Below, piece after piece: positions 1 through 10,627 of a DNA stretch of 64,000 nt (its first letter is position 1; every line of letters begins with the position of its first letter). This DNA comes from Phymatolithon calcareum (Eukaryota; Rhodophyta; Florideophyceae; Hapalidiales), in NCBI GenBank assembly GCA_977006965.1, contig OZ345363.1, forward strand, positions 1,674,001-1,738,000, given 5' to 3'. The position numbers were made by a program, and so were the translations under genes. The notes under the pieces are model-generated. The model was not told where the DNA came from and did no database searches. It saw only the letters and a list, made by a program, of their open reading frames with translations.

Positions 1-3
1 ATA

Positions 4-200
4 GTGTTACAAATGCATCTGCTGACACTTGGGGCAACACTTCTGGCGAGACACGAGGACTCAATCGGAACCCAAAAGCTCCATTTCGCTAAAAGTGGCA
101 TAGACAGCAAAACTCCAAAAACCTACCTCTGGTCTCACAGAAGAGATCTCGAGGGGGAATATCATATCGCTTATAATACCACGCAGAGTATACCGTCTCT
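4..200 (-). repeat. LINE-H-type 3' UTR fragment
   Basis: This stretch is closely similar to 40436-40622 and more distantly to 24110-24300 and 49543-49700. Shared landmarks are the words GCATCTGCTGACRCTTGGGG near one end and GATCTCGAGGGG near the other. At 24.1-25.1 kb the same sequence lies directly after a LINE C-terminal coding region, so I read it as the 3' UTR of that family on the minus strand. No coding part is attached here; it may continue off the left edge. Confidence 0.6.
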
Positions 201-224
201 TGACGAGCGACGGTATGCACATGG

Positions 225-524
225 GAGTTTGCGACGTCCCGAGTCGTTTCTGCGCCGAGGCGCCATGGGCGAGTTTGGCGACTTCCCGGGTCCGTCGTGC
301 CGCGCGGCGATCAACGCGGGGGGGTTTACTAATGTCCCCTGTCTTGTCTGCGCCGGAGCGCCTTGGGCGAGTTTAGCGACATCATGGGTCGTCCTTGCCG
401 TGCATCTCTTTGGGACTTACTCTCGCTCGGCCTGCCCGCCGATCCGCGCGGGGGAGTTTGCGACGTCCCGAGTCATTTCTGCGCCGAGGCGCCATGGGCG
501 AGTTTAGCGACTTCCCGGGTCCGC
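225..524. repeat. GC-rich imperfect repeat, three units
   Basis: Three units begin near 227, 324 and 456, each containing a version of GCGCCGAGGCGCCATGGGCG followed by AGTTTAGCGACTTCCC. Unit spacing is 97 and 132 bases. Each unit can encode a similar peptide, G-V/F-x-x-VP-x-x-CA-x-APWASLATS, but the three lie in different reading frames, so they are not one coding repeat as the sequence stands. Confidence 0.55.
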
Positions 525-598
525 CTCAAATTGAATAGATATGAACACATTTGAGTCAAAAACGATCTCTCCCCGTCCCCTTGTCTCCGTCACGAACA

Positions 599-1438
599 AT
601 GTCCCCATCCATTAGTCAACCTGAATCCTCCAATACGATAATTGCGCATCCCCGATCACATCACCAAGACCGTCAAGAGAATACAATCTGCCTGCTACCT
701 TGTGAACATCACCACCTTTCCATCAACCCTCGGTCGCTCCCCAAAAATGACCCCATTTCACGCGACACCGCGCGGCGATCCACTTCAACATCCTTCCGAT
801 GCACCATGTGCCCCGCCTCCTCAACACCCTTCCCCTCCGTCCTTCACTAAAGCCCATCCCCCATACGCATCAACCAGTACGGCAATGCCAACCGTTCCCA
901 CAACTGCGTACACCCGCGCAACAAAGCTCACCCTTCTCCCGTGCAGCGGCACATCCGCAAACCAGGCCACGAAGCGCGCACATCGAGTCGCTCCGTCACC
1001 CGCGTCCCGCATCGCGTCCGCAAGCGCCGCGCCAAGCGGACCGACGGTGCGCACCCCGTGCTCGGGCTGCATGCGCGCGACATCGCCCTGCATGCGTATG
1101 CTGCGTGTTTCGCGGCGCGCGGGGCGTTCTTTCAAGAGACGGCGGGGGAGCGCGATTCGCGCCGTGGAATGGTACATACGCGTCGTGGCCAAGCCAGGAA
1201 GGCGAAACGGTGCATTGCGGGGCGAGTGCACGCGGAACGTGCGCGCAGAGTGCGCGACGGTAACCGGCGTTGTAAGGTTCCGGACGGAGGAGGGTCGGAT
1301 GCGCACGACGTGCGTGGAGCGGCCGCCGGTGACGGGCGTGGTGCGAACACGGATGACTGCGCCGCGCTGCGGCGTCTCCGCCGCGGACGTCTTTCAGGCT
1401 CGATTGGTCGGGCTTGCAGTCGCGGCGGTTGTCAGTGA
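599..1438 (+). pseudogene. Possible GC-rich gene with in-frame TAA
   Basis: One frame from the ATG at 599 to a stop at 1438 keeps roughly three quarters of its third codon positions as G or C, mostly C, like the confident gene at 13.8-14.8 kb. It is broken by one TAA at 848-850. The first half is Ser/Pro-rich; the second is very basic, with an Arg/Lys-rich stretch around RVRKRRAKR. I recognise no family. The TAA could be a nonsense mutation, part of an unrecognised intron, or a sign that this is not a gene. Competing frames are longer in places but have weaker third-position bias. Confidence 0.3.
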
Positions 1439-2544
1439 GGTTACAGTACGTCAGTTCTGCGGGGAGTGTGCGCGCGAAGGATTGGCATAACTCCCATCAA
1501 TTCGATGGGACGTATGGTGCATCGGCTGCATGCGGTTTCGTTGCGCCCCAACGCGCGATTGTTCTCCTTACACTGCATTACACGATCAATGCCGTGCTGT
1601 TTTGGGGCCAGTGCTCAATGCAAAAGATTGCATCCATGGATCAAATACAACTCATTGGCGTTGCATGTCCATGCGTGTTTTATGTCTGGCGACGGAGATG
1701 GGCAGATCAGGAAACAACAAGCGTTGGTCGCATGTGCCGCGTCGAGGAGCAGCTTGGTTTTTCGCCAAATCTGGGCAGTGCCATTCTATTAACGCTTTTC
1801 ACACACACACGTTCCGTTGACGTACGGGAGCAGACCTCCGCGCCCAACTGACATTCCTCCCCTTCATCGCATCTCGGGTAACGCTTGACAGAGAATCGCG
1901 TTGAGTGCCAAAGAATGTCCGCCTTCGTTTCGCACGCCTTCGTGGCACCGCGTCTGCGCAAAGGGCAGGAGACATGCGCCCATCGATTATTTCCTCCATC
2001 CCGTGTGGCAAATGAAGAGATCGACTGCTGCGGGGAGTACTACATAACCTTGCAAACGAAAAAAGATTTTCTGAGCTACGAGGAATGGACACAAATACAG
2101 TTCTTTCATGTCACAAAGTAGGTACATTTATATCGTCGTTTTGTGTTACCATTCTACACCTAACTCAACATTGGTACAACAAAGTAGAATGATTCTGAGA
2201 GTGGTACATGTCGCAGTCGCACGAGCGTCAGTGGAAACGCGTGAAACTGAGGAAACAGAGTGCCGTAGGCTATAAATGACTGCCACCCTTCCATGAAAAA
2301 ATGGTCTTGCTGACCGAATTCATTGGTAACTTTTTTACTAGAAATGTTATTCTACTTTGATACGAAGCTCGTTCTCGGTTCACTTTGACGATACTAGATG
2401 CCGTGAAAGTGAAGTAACGGACAATATGCGTTATGGCTTAGATTATGCAACAAAGCCCAGCACGGGCCGATATGCTTTATTATGCGTCTCCCCCCCCTCC
2501 CCCCCATTTTGATGTTGCATAGAGTGTTCTGCGTAGGGGGCGAA
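1439..2544. other. No supported gene
   Basis: Short frames exist on both strands but none has convincing codon bias or a recognisable motif. A pyrimidine-rich stretch of C runs lies at 2491-2507. Promoters or exons cannot be excluded. Confidence 0.5.
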
Positions 2545-2612
2545 ATTGTAGGTTTTTATTTTTGAAGACCTCAACGCCGGCGCACCGACACCAGAGCAGC
2601 AGTGTTCTGCGT
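2545..2612 (-). mobile_element. LINE-C 3' tail fragment
   Basis: Read on the minus strand this gives the LINE-C tail: CGGCGTTGAGG-like sequence, then AAAATAAAAACCTACAATTT and a short C-rich end. The same tail closes the LINE-C copies at 26.9 kb and 57.6 kb. Only the last 70 bases or so are present, as expected for a heavily 5'-truncated copy. Confidence 0.65.
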
Positions 2613-2713
2613 ATCATAACAGATGTGAAGTAGTTTTGGCATCGGGTGCCGATTTAGTGAACTTTCCCCACTTCAAGATCCAGACCTGTTCAGGATTGGA
2701 TTTGTAGTACGAG

Positions 2714-3962
2714 AGGGCTAATAGCTATCCACCATAAAGATGAATGGTCAGCCCTTATAGGTAGCCATTTTCGTCATCATCGGACACATGGTACGTTATC
2801 AGCAACTCAACATACTAATTACCAGTCAACCCATACACTCGCTCTCACCGAGAACTTCTCTGCGAAATATTGCCGTAATTATTACTATCGGCAATACCTG
2901 CGAATGAAATGATCACCATCTTGAGCCTCTAAACTTAATGCCGCAAAAACCGTTGAAATAGTGCAACCGATTAAATCCAACGCTTCATCCCAACTAGTAT
3001 GGCTTCGTTTTGCAAGGGCACAAAACTTAACAAGTCGACGAATGCCTCTTTTAAAGGCTCCGTAATATTACATGAACTTGGCCCTTGCGTTTCATTCCCT
3101 CTAACTAAACACTAATACCTTGATGCAAATTTTTACTCTATTAAATTAGTTGTGTGTTCGTTATAGAAAAAATTATTAACTTGCAAGAAACACAAAATGA
3201 TGCAAAGTAGAGTCTTGATGCAATCATTTCATGATGTCTACTTAAACCGCCCGCATGTCATCCCACAGAGCAGAGCAATGAACCAGGAACTCTCTTCAAG
3301 ACGAACATGGCCAACAGCAACTGTATTGAAGGTGTATTGACTGCGCGTCGAGAAACTGTTCCGAACTTTCATCGGGAACCCAGTTTCCATGACCGCACTT
3401 ACACCCAGAGTGCAACGATACTAGAAGAGGAAAAGACTTGCGCGGAAAGCACCGTCGCGACCAGTGTAGCAACATACCTTTTCCGATGCAATTTTCGTCG
3501 ACTTCCAGCTCGTCAAAGTGCAATGCGATCGTTCTTTGCGCGGCTTTTTACATGCTTTACGCCACGCATTGCATGCGATGTGGAGCGTCGTCCTGATCCG
3601 GAAATTGAAGAAGTGATGGCCCGGAGAGGCGCAATGTTCTCTCCAAGCGGCGGAGCATACCTTTAGAGTTCCATGACTGTGAATTTGTTTGAGTAGTTCT
3701 TTTAGTGAATCTTATGAAGCATTAGTGCTGCCCGTGTGATAGTGATTTGTTTCTGACTTGAGACTTTTAAAAACTGTTCTCGGTGCTATTCGCGGCAACT
3801 GGTTTTCCCAAGATCGCTCCTCTTTAATTTCAGCTCTCTTCCATAGGTTGGAATATCTAACCTGTGCCCTCATTGAGCATTACTACAGTCTACACTATAA
3901 AGTAAACATGCACATGCATTCAGTTTTTGAATGGGCTGAGAGTTTGACTAGAGTTTTTCGTC
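2714..3962 (+). repeat. 1.25-kb duplicated repeat, copy A
   Basis: This block matches 45341-47375 almost base for base, apart from an insertion in the second copy. Homology starts at AGGGCTAATAGCTATCC and ends near TTTTTCGTC. It contains a short open frame (3523-3666) intact in both copies. No terminal repeats or TSD are evident. It could be a non-autonomous element or a segmental duplication. Confidence 0.8.
3523..3666 (+). CDS. Small ORF shared by both repeat copies (47 aa)
   Basis: The protein starts MRSFFARLFTCF and ends FSPSGGAYL. The other copy (46939-47082) has the same length and differs by about two residues plus several silent changes, without frameshifts. Upstream codons are also open in both copies, so the start could be further 5'. 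The N-terminus is hydrophobic with a basic flank, and the middle is acidic around DPEIEEVM. I know no homologue. The opposite strand is also partly open, so coding is unproven. Confidence 0.35.
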   Translation: MRSFFARLFTCFTPRIACDVERRPDPEIEEVMARRGAMFSPSGGAYL

Positions 3963-5267
3963 GAGTCCTTTTGGAGCCAGGCGCTACAGCCACCGACAGT
4001 GAGCGTTGTGTCTGTGATCATAATTGGATTGGATTTCTGATTAATTGAAGCACCCTTCGTCAATTATCATTGCTCCTGAGATTCTTTTCGTTGCTCTGCA
4101 ATCCTTCGCTTACGTTCTCATTTAAGTAGTTGGTTTCGGACATTTTCTTTGGGCAGTATCAACTGCCATTTCCAGCATCTCTTTTTGAATATCGGAAAGT
4201 CAATGCTTGAAATATCTGTGAGAGCATCATCTAATTTGGGGTCTTCGCTTCTTGCTTGATCTTGCCAGGAGTATGGGAAGCGGTGAAATAACCAGTGCGT
4301 GCAAAGAAGCCTGTGCTTCGCTTCTTTGAGGGAGATAAATGGTGGTAGCTCGTTCGTGATGTGCTGAGGAGGGCACCGGCCCTCCCGTCCAGCGGCTTTA
4401 GGAGGGAGATATGCATCCCATTCTCCTTTTCCGTGCTTCTGCGTTCTTGCGTTTACATTTGTCGTAGCATCTAAGTTGCGCGCAAATACATTGTTGAACT
4501 GAAGGTAGTGAGCAGAGTGAGGGTCATTCAGTCAAGAATTCTTTCGAAGTCACCATAATGGGCGAGAAGCACAATAGACAACGCTGTGGCAGCTCGTCGT
4601 GAGTACCAATGTACTCGGGAATCATAAAGTAAAGGGGTGCGCAAAATATGCCATGAGAGCGTCGCGCTGTACAGAGTCCATTATCAGATCTTTCAAACCA
4701 TCTGATGTCAATGAGAAGCGGATGAGAACAAGTTAACTGTCGCTGGTCACCAGCGATGATGTGTGTGCGACTGATGACGTTATTTGGCTTCTTCTGCTGC
4801 GGAAGAAGAACTGAGTTCAGTGGCAAACATCATCAAATTCGAAAATTTTTGTTCTCTAGGTCGTTCTCAGCTGTCGACGTCGCGTTGTAAACACTACCGT
4901 GCTCGTTGATTCAAAGAATCCGACTTCAGAATATGCCAGATGATGCTCGCTTCATTACAAATCATGCACTGTCTGTATTGTACCAAATTGTCAATGCAGC
5001 TGCCGAACACAATGGATGTTGCACAAACGACGTTTTTGAATTCTGTAACCAAACCTTATCATTCCACAAACTTTTCCGTGGCGCGCAGACCATAAACATC
5101 ATCTTGTCTTTTCCTCACTGCCAGTCTCGCCACTGCCGCCGCATTCTCGACATACTGCAGTTTATTGTAAAGGTGGCTGTCTACCCAACTGGAGGTTAAA
5201 TGGCACCTTGGTTTCTACTCATGTTTCCGTCATTCCTTGAGCTTACTCTGTGTGATTCAGGATTATG
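3963..5267. other. No supported gene
   Basis: Only short frames without family signatures are visible on either strand. An open frame at 4906-5199 (+) has no recognisable motif and I do not call it. Confidence 0.5.
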
Positions 5268-5617
5268 TTAATCGCTCGGGCTGCTCTTCTTTCTTCGTCG
5301 CTTGTCCACACCGGCTTTAGCATTATATTCTTCATCGTGGATGTTTAGTATCTCCTGCGGGGTGGGCGGCGGTAGAAGTGTGCGACTCTGGCCTGGATCG
5401 GGCGGTTTGGCCGCATCCTCCGCCGCGATCGGTGACGTTGGCCCGTAATTTTTCCCAAAAAATAAGAAAATAACGTTTTTCTTGTCGCTGCCCAAGCCGG
5501 ATCTCGAAAATGCTCTCTCTAGTGGCGCCGCAATAGAAATTTCCGCCGCCGCGTTCTCAGTGCAATCCCGCCCCCAGTCCCGTTCCCAAAATTCAACACT
5601 CTCTGCTCTCGTTTCAT
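5268..5617 (-). CDS. Possible coding exon, unknown product
   Basis: A minus-strand frame is open for about 116 codons and has no ATG at its start, so it would be an exon or a broken gene. The peptide includes FLFFGKNYGP and a Pro-rich linker with TLLPPPTPQEIL, and ends in a basic RRRKKSS tail. The mixture of disordered and hydrophobic segments looks more protein-like than the neighbouring frames, but I cannot assign a family. A plus-strand frame at 5749-6006 in the same GC-rich island is an alternative coding candidate. Confidence 0.25.
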
Positions 5618-6874
5618 GTTAACTCCAAGGTACGCGGCATACGCAAAGCCGTGATCCGGCGATGCCAACCAAGGCGCGATCGCGGCCGCCACTCTAGCCT
5701 CGCCAAGACTTCTGCCTTTCCTGAGCTTTACATCATGCTCTCCAAGCTTTGGGCGACGCCCCCGCACCCGCAACACGAACCAGCACAGAAGAGTCTATTC
5801 TCCATCGGTCCTCGTACACGACGCGCTCTCTGCGCAAGGCGAGAGACCTCGTCGAAGCGCCTGCGAATTCTGCGTTTTCAGACGATCTCCCGCTATTCGC
5901 AGGAGACCGCATGGTCGGGATCGCTCAGTGCGGCGCAAGTGTGGCAAAGCGGAGGGCGCCGGATACGGCCTCGGGTTCACCGCTGACGGCTAAGGCGCCG
6001 CATTGAACATCGCGTGCACCAGGGGCCAAAAGTAACGAACGCGAACTGCACAGCCCGCGTCGAGCGCTAGCGAACCGTGACCGTCTCCCGCATGCGCGGC
6101 GAGTACGAGTCCTGACGAAGTCGTGGACAGCAATCGAAAGGATCTATAACACCCGTTCGAGCAACGCGCGTAGAGAGTCACGAGGACAATTTCCTGGGTC
6201 AGCCTTCAGCAGCGCAAGACGCGACCAGTGCGCACCAGGTAGACGGCTCCGCAACGGCACTGGCACTGACAGCTGTATCGAATGAGGAGCGCCGCTTGCG
6301 TCGCTCAGGTGGTAAAACCTGGTTTGGCTGAACACATTCTCCGGTCCCCACGGAATTGACACACAGCGGTAGCATTCCGCCCAGACGCAGACACCGACAC
6401 AGAGCGCCGGTCTGCAGGGTGACGTTTTTGCTTGCAGATTGTGCATGCGAGTTGCGGAGAGGGAGCAAAGAATTCTTCGTGGCTAATGCAGTAGAAAAAA
6501 CGAAAAAATTATGTGCAATTTTGAGTTTCGTCGAGCGGCGCAATCTGTATGGAAAAGTAAAGACGATGCCAAGACGCGCATCATCGGCAATCGGCGATTT
6601 TAAGGGCGGTTCTATCAATTCGAATTTTTGGCTCGAGCCTGCAGTCTGATCAAGACATATTCCTTAGCACCGATCCCTTCTCCATCTACCATGATGAATC
6701 TGACACCACAACTTTGCTCTAAAGGAACCGAAAGCGAAGAAGCAGAAGAAAATGCGGCATTAGAAGCAACTCTGTATCTGAATTCAGAAAGGCTAAGACA
6801 GCTCCTATTAACTAAACGACCAACCACGACTGCAACTAGTGCTAATGTGAGCTTCAGTGTGTATTCAACATTAT

Positions 6875-6948
6875 AACAGAGCTATATGTGTACCACAAAT
6901 CTTAAGTCCGATCCCAACTTAAGATTTGTGGTACGCAAAAGCTCTGTT
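6875..6948. repeat. Inverted repeat / hairpin
   Basis: An outer 9-bp pair (AACAGAGCT at 6875-6883 with AGCTCTGTT at 6940-6948) encloses a perfect 16-bp pair (TACCACAAATCTTAAG at 6891-6906 with its complement at 6918-6933) and an 11-base loop. It could be a tiny foldback element or an RNA hairpin; there is no adjacent gene for it to regulate. Confidence 0.7.
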
Positions 6949-7339
6949 AAAAACATTAACACAAGTTTCATAAAGAGCAGCTCTGAGCGGGAAAGACGTC
7001 AGCCCGCAGTTACACGGGATGGGGAGAAATAATCTTGCCCGGATGAGCATATGTCTTTCCTGCTTGCGGATATCTTACCCTTTCGTCGATGCCTTTCCCG
7101 CGCAGCACTGCACTTTTTGAAATATGTATTAACATTTTACCGAGCAAAATTCATTCTTTCATTTTGCCTTTTCCCCTAATGGGGATGTAAGCGATTCGAG
7201 GGCCTTAGTTTCTTCCATTCTATCCTATTTCATTAGCGAAGTTGACTGCTGCTTTCACGTCTCCTCTAGGCGTCTCACGAAAGATTTATTCTCGAGTTGG
7301 TCTGACACATGTCTACCGCAATTCCTAAGTAAGGATCGA

Positions 7340-7427
7340 TCACGTGTGGTATAGTGGTTAAACTGCCTCCGGGGGTGCGCATTTGCGGTCAAGATAACGG
7401 TCCTGGGTTCAAATCCCGCGTGTGCCT
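7340..7427 (+). other. tRNA-like element (A and B boxes)
   Basis: An A-box-like TGGTATAGTGG at 7347-7357 is followed 48 bases later by a B box GGTTCAAATCC at 7406-7416. The ends pair six of seven acceptor positions with G-U pairs allowed. The D stem pairs poorly and no clean anticodon arm can be drawn, so I do not call a functional tRNA. A related element lies at 44843-44945. A tRNA pseudogene or the head of a tRNA-derived SINE fits best. Confidence 0.5.
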
Positions 7428-7528
7428 GCTTACGATGAAGAGTATGACACAGTTTTTCTCCTAATTTCGCGCCACAGGGCGTTTCGGGAGTGGGGTTTCC
7501 GCATTGCACAAGCGGTCCGAGCTAATTA

Positions 7529-8251
7529 CTTTTTTTTGAATTTGGAATTTGTTAAACGCCCTCAGTAACACTCATGAGACTGCAAGGGAGATGCGTATCA
7601 GCAGCTACGTTGTAGCTTCGATCATATATTCAAATACTTGTAACCCGGGTTAACGTCATAGCCCTAGCTGCAAAAACCCTCTCCCGTAAAAGGGCGGAGG
7701 GAAAAGCTTGGGGTCCACTTATCAGATTTCCTCAATTGGGGCCTTGTCTATTCCATGTCGTCGTAAAAGACGATAGTGAAGAAGATTAGCTTGTCTAGAG
7801 CTTTTTCAGTGATATCAATCTCCTCTTTGGTCAGTTGATATCTTCCGAGGTATTCTTCCAGGTTGCTCATGAGGATTGGTACAGTATCACCGAACTTGTC
7901 TGTGAGAAGTGATGTGCTCATTGGGGGGAACCGACCAAATGCCCACTTTACCGCTAATTGGCGGTGCCGTGTTTTCGGGAGTCTGATAATCGCCGGGGTG
8001 GACCCGGGCAGATTGTAGGGAATTTTTCTCTTTCTGTTGGACTCCGAGACGTCTCCTTCGTCTTTGAAGAGCAAGATCCTCAACGATTTAGCTGAAACTC
8101 CCTGTTTGAGGGAATTCAGTGCCGTCTCGAATAGATCGTACTGTAGCATTGCCGATATGTCTCGACTAACCCATTGTAGTTCATCCACATCTCTTTCCTC
8201 GATTGGGACGGCCAGAAGGCTCCTTTTCTTTGATCTGGCTCGTTCCAGCAT
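7529..8251 (-). mobile_element. LINE-F 3' end with C-terminal ORF
   Basis: The minus strand encodes about 167 residues, the C-terminus of a LINE polyprotein (8251-7748). It contains the shared module RHRQLAVKWAFGRFPPMST and then a helical acidic tail. A 3' UTR follows, ending in a T-run at 7529 (an A-tail on the element strand). The same tail recurs at 23143-23213. The RT domain is missing, so this is a 5'-truncated dead copy. Confidence 0.75.
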
Positions 8252-8297
8252 TTCGAGCTAAATACTGTGCATTAGTATGGCACAGAAGAAGTGAGCT

Positions 8298-8622
8298 TTT
8301 TTTGCAACCGTTTAGTTGTTTACTTGAAAGCCCTTATTAACACTCCTAAGACTGCATGCGAGCAGCTTTTCTTAACTTGTTCAATCTAGTATATCGCCTG
8401 GTCCGTAATACAGGGACTCGTCATTCTCTATATTGTCAATTATGGTGACGCTGTAGAGTAGTATGGAGTCCAATGCCTTTTCCGTTCTTAACATTTCTCC
8501 GGAGTCCAGTTCATACTTTGTTAGGTTCATACGTATGGTCTCCAGGTGGCGCTCTGCTGCCATTCCGAATGCATTCGATATTAGCGTCATGGTCACTTGA
8601 GGGAACCTTCCGCTTGCGTATC
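8298..8622 (-). mobile_element. LINE-E, 5'-truncated, with TSD
   Basis: The insert is flanked by the 13-bp duplication GAAGAAGTGAGCT at 8285-8297 and 8623-8635. On the minus strand it encodes a LINE C-terminus with YASGRFPQVTMTLISNAFG, ending NDESLYYGPGDILD, then a short UTR and poly-A tail (T-run at the left edge). Related fragments are at 12259-12430 and 54042-54320. Confidence 0.85.
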
Positions 8623-8635
8623 GAAGAAGTGAGCT

Positions 8636-9728
8636 GTAAAGAAAAAGAGTCCATCATTAAGGCCGTCCACGAGGAAACCACCGCAGTTGCTTCGGGTGGA
8701 ATCGTCAATTGATGAACGTCAGGCCGAGAAGAAGCGTGCTTACAATTAGCTAGCAGGATTAACGCCCTGCCGTAATCTATGTACGGGAAAAACGAAAAGC
8801 ACTGCTTGCTAGCCCAGTAGGGGAAAACGCATTCATTACTACTATAATTAATTTCAAATTGGTTTCGTGGGTTACAACTTTATTTTAAAACAGAATTGAA
8901 TACACTCTAAGAAAAGCTCACGTTAGTACCACTTGTAGTTGTGCTTGATAGTTAGATTTCTATTGAAAGAGATGTTTCCTTTTCGTTTTTGAAGCCAGAC
9001 ATAGAAGTGATTCTAATGTCGTACTTGGAGCGCTCTGCAGGAGTGCAATCTCCCAGGGATGTACGGATTGCACTTTTGAAGGAACTTTCGCCTTTGGCAG
9101 TCTCCTTAAACGGGCTGTTAGGCTCCATTTTCTTCTATTTCGAACTCCGCAACAGCAGTCATGCTCAAGAGAAAATGGGACTGGAAGTGGGGTTCCGTGT
9201 TGAAATACCGATCCTTGAAGTCGTCGATTACATGAAATCGAGCCAGAGCCCGAATACTGTAATCAGTGCCTTTTGAATGTTTTCAGGAACGAAATTTCCC
9301 AGTTCTGCAGGCTTTTCCGAGCTCGGCAACAAGAAATTGAATTCATTACCCTCCGCTACGCCGTGTGATCTCAACATCGATGTGGAGGGGTGTTGCCGAG
9401 ATCGAGGAGTGACTGCGCGCGACGGCGAGCGAGCGCCAGGCGATGGAAATGGACCAGAGCGCGGCGGTGAGCCTTGACGATGGCCCGCAGGTGTGCGCAA
9501 ATAGTTAAATTGTAGACGGTATGCCCCATCAAACTGTGCGTTCTATAGGAGCTACAACCGAAACGTTGGCATTGTGCCTGTGTTTCGATGCTGGTCGACT
9601 GATATTGCTGACATCGAACGGTGCTGTCAGTAAAAATCACCGCCGTTAAGCGGACAGTCTGTATGTGTTTCGGTGTCGTTCTAGCGGTTCACGACATCGT
9701 GAGAACTTGCGTGTCGTGCAATACATTA
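8636..9728. other. No supported gene
   Basis: A 95-codon frame at 8989-9276 (+) and opposing frames around 9228-9640 (-) overlap each other and carry no recognisable motif. I see no reliable gene or element here. Confidence 0.45.
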
Positions 9729-10394
9729 TTAACCTTCAAAAATCGCTTTCACGAATGAATCATTATAACGAGTCCCTGCACTACCGTGTAATCGCTGTAC
9801 TAGTTCAAACGACAGCAATTCGATGGAAGTTGCTCGCCGTTGCAAGACTTCGCAATTATGAAAAACAAGCGAATTCCTCACCTTACGTGAAATTCGACTT
9901 TTGCGTGTCTTTCTCTCCATCTTTCCACTACGACCGCAATAAAACACAACTCTTATTGGAGTGAGCGCAAAGGAAGCAATGTGATAGATGAAATGCCTAT
10001 ATAAGCCGTCCGCAGGTCTGCCCATAGACCGCAGCAAGGCAAGAAGCCTTCGATAAGATGGCAGAAAAAGGCTCTGAGCCGAGATGTGGCCATTAACGTA
10101 ACTCGGGAACTCAATGTACTGAATTCCGTGTCCTCGTTGGACAAAGTTGCCTGCTACTTCCATCAAAATGCTATACACAAATGCTCCCACGCGCACTGCC
10201 GGTCTTACTCTTATTGTGGCTTGCTTCAAGACGAAATTGTGTATGTCGATATCACTGAATGGAGCAATACGGCGCCTTGTGGCTTCCGCCGCCGTTTTCG
10301 TCAAAGTCCAATGCTTCAACGTCGAATATTTACGTACTTTCAAGAATTGTTTACAAGCTCTGCCCGGCGTCCAGATGCGCATAGTGCCCCTCAA
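9729..10394 (-). CDS. Hypothetical ORF, 221 aa, doubtful
   Basis: This is an uninterrupted minus-strand frame of 221 codons beginning MRGTMRIWTPGR. It has a moderately hydrophobic centre (VGAFVYSILMEVAGNFV) and an Arg-rich composition. It belongs to no family I know. A shorter opposing frame (10086-10406, +) covers part of it. Length alone is the argument for it, so it may be a chance frame. Confidence 0.22.
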   Translation of the reverse strand: MRGTMRIWTPGRACKQFLKVRKYSTLKHWTLTKTAAEATRRRIAPFSDIDIHNFVLKQATIRVRPAVRVGAFVYSILMEVAGNFVQRGHGIQYIEFPSYVNGHISAQSLFLPSYRRLLALLRSMGRPADGLYRHFIYHIASFALTPIRVVFYCGRSGKMERKTRKSRISRKVRNSLVFHNCEVLQRRATSIELLSFELVQRLHGSAGTRYNDSFVKAIFEG

Positions 10395-10627
10395 CCGTGT
10401 AGATAATTTACAGGTGCAAAGGCCCGGAGAACGCCAGTATGCTCTCCAGGCTATACTCTTCGTGCCTTGAAGCCTGCTACAATACGAGTAAGCTCGGCCT
10501 TGCGGGTGGTGGGCAGGCCGATACTATTATTGTTGCGATGAAACACCGATCTTCTGCTCCATCCAGGACAGGGCCTCATGGAAACTTGGTTCCCAAAATA
10601 CTGTAAGTAAACGTCGAATTTAAATTG

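Noticed and set aside
821-1306. 161-codon minus-strand frame
   Set aside because: Third codon positions are close to random; likely a shadow of the GC-rich plus strand.
642-1490. 282-codon plus-strand frame
   Set aside because: Third-position bias is weaker than in the overlapping frame starting at 599, and composition looks random.
7340-7427. Functional tRNA gene
   Set aside because: D stem and anticodon arm cannot be drawn convincingly although A and B boxes are present.
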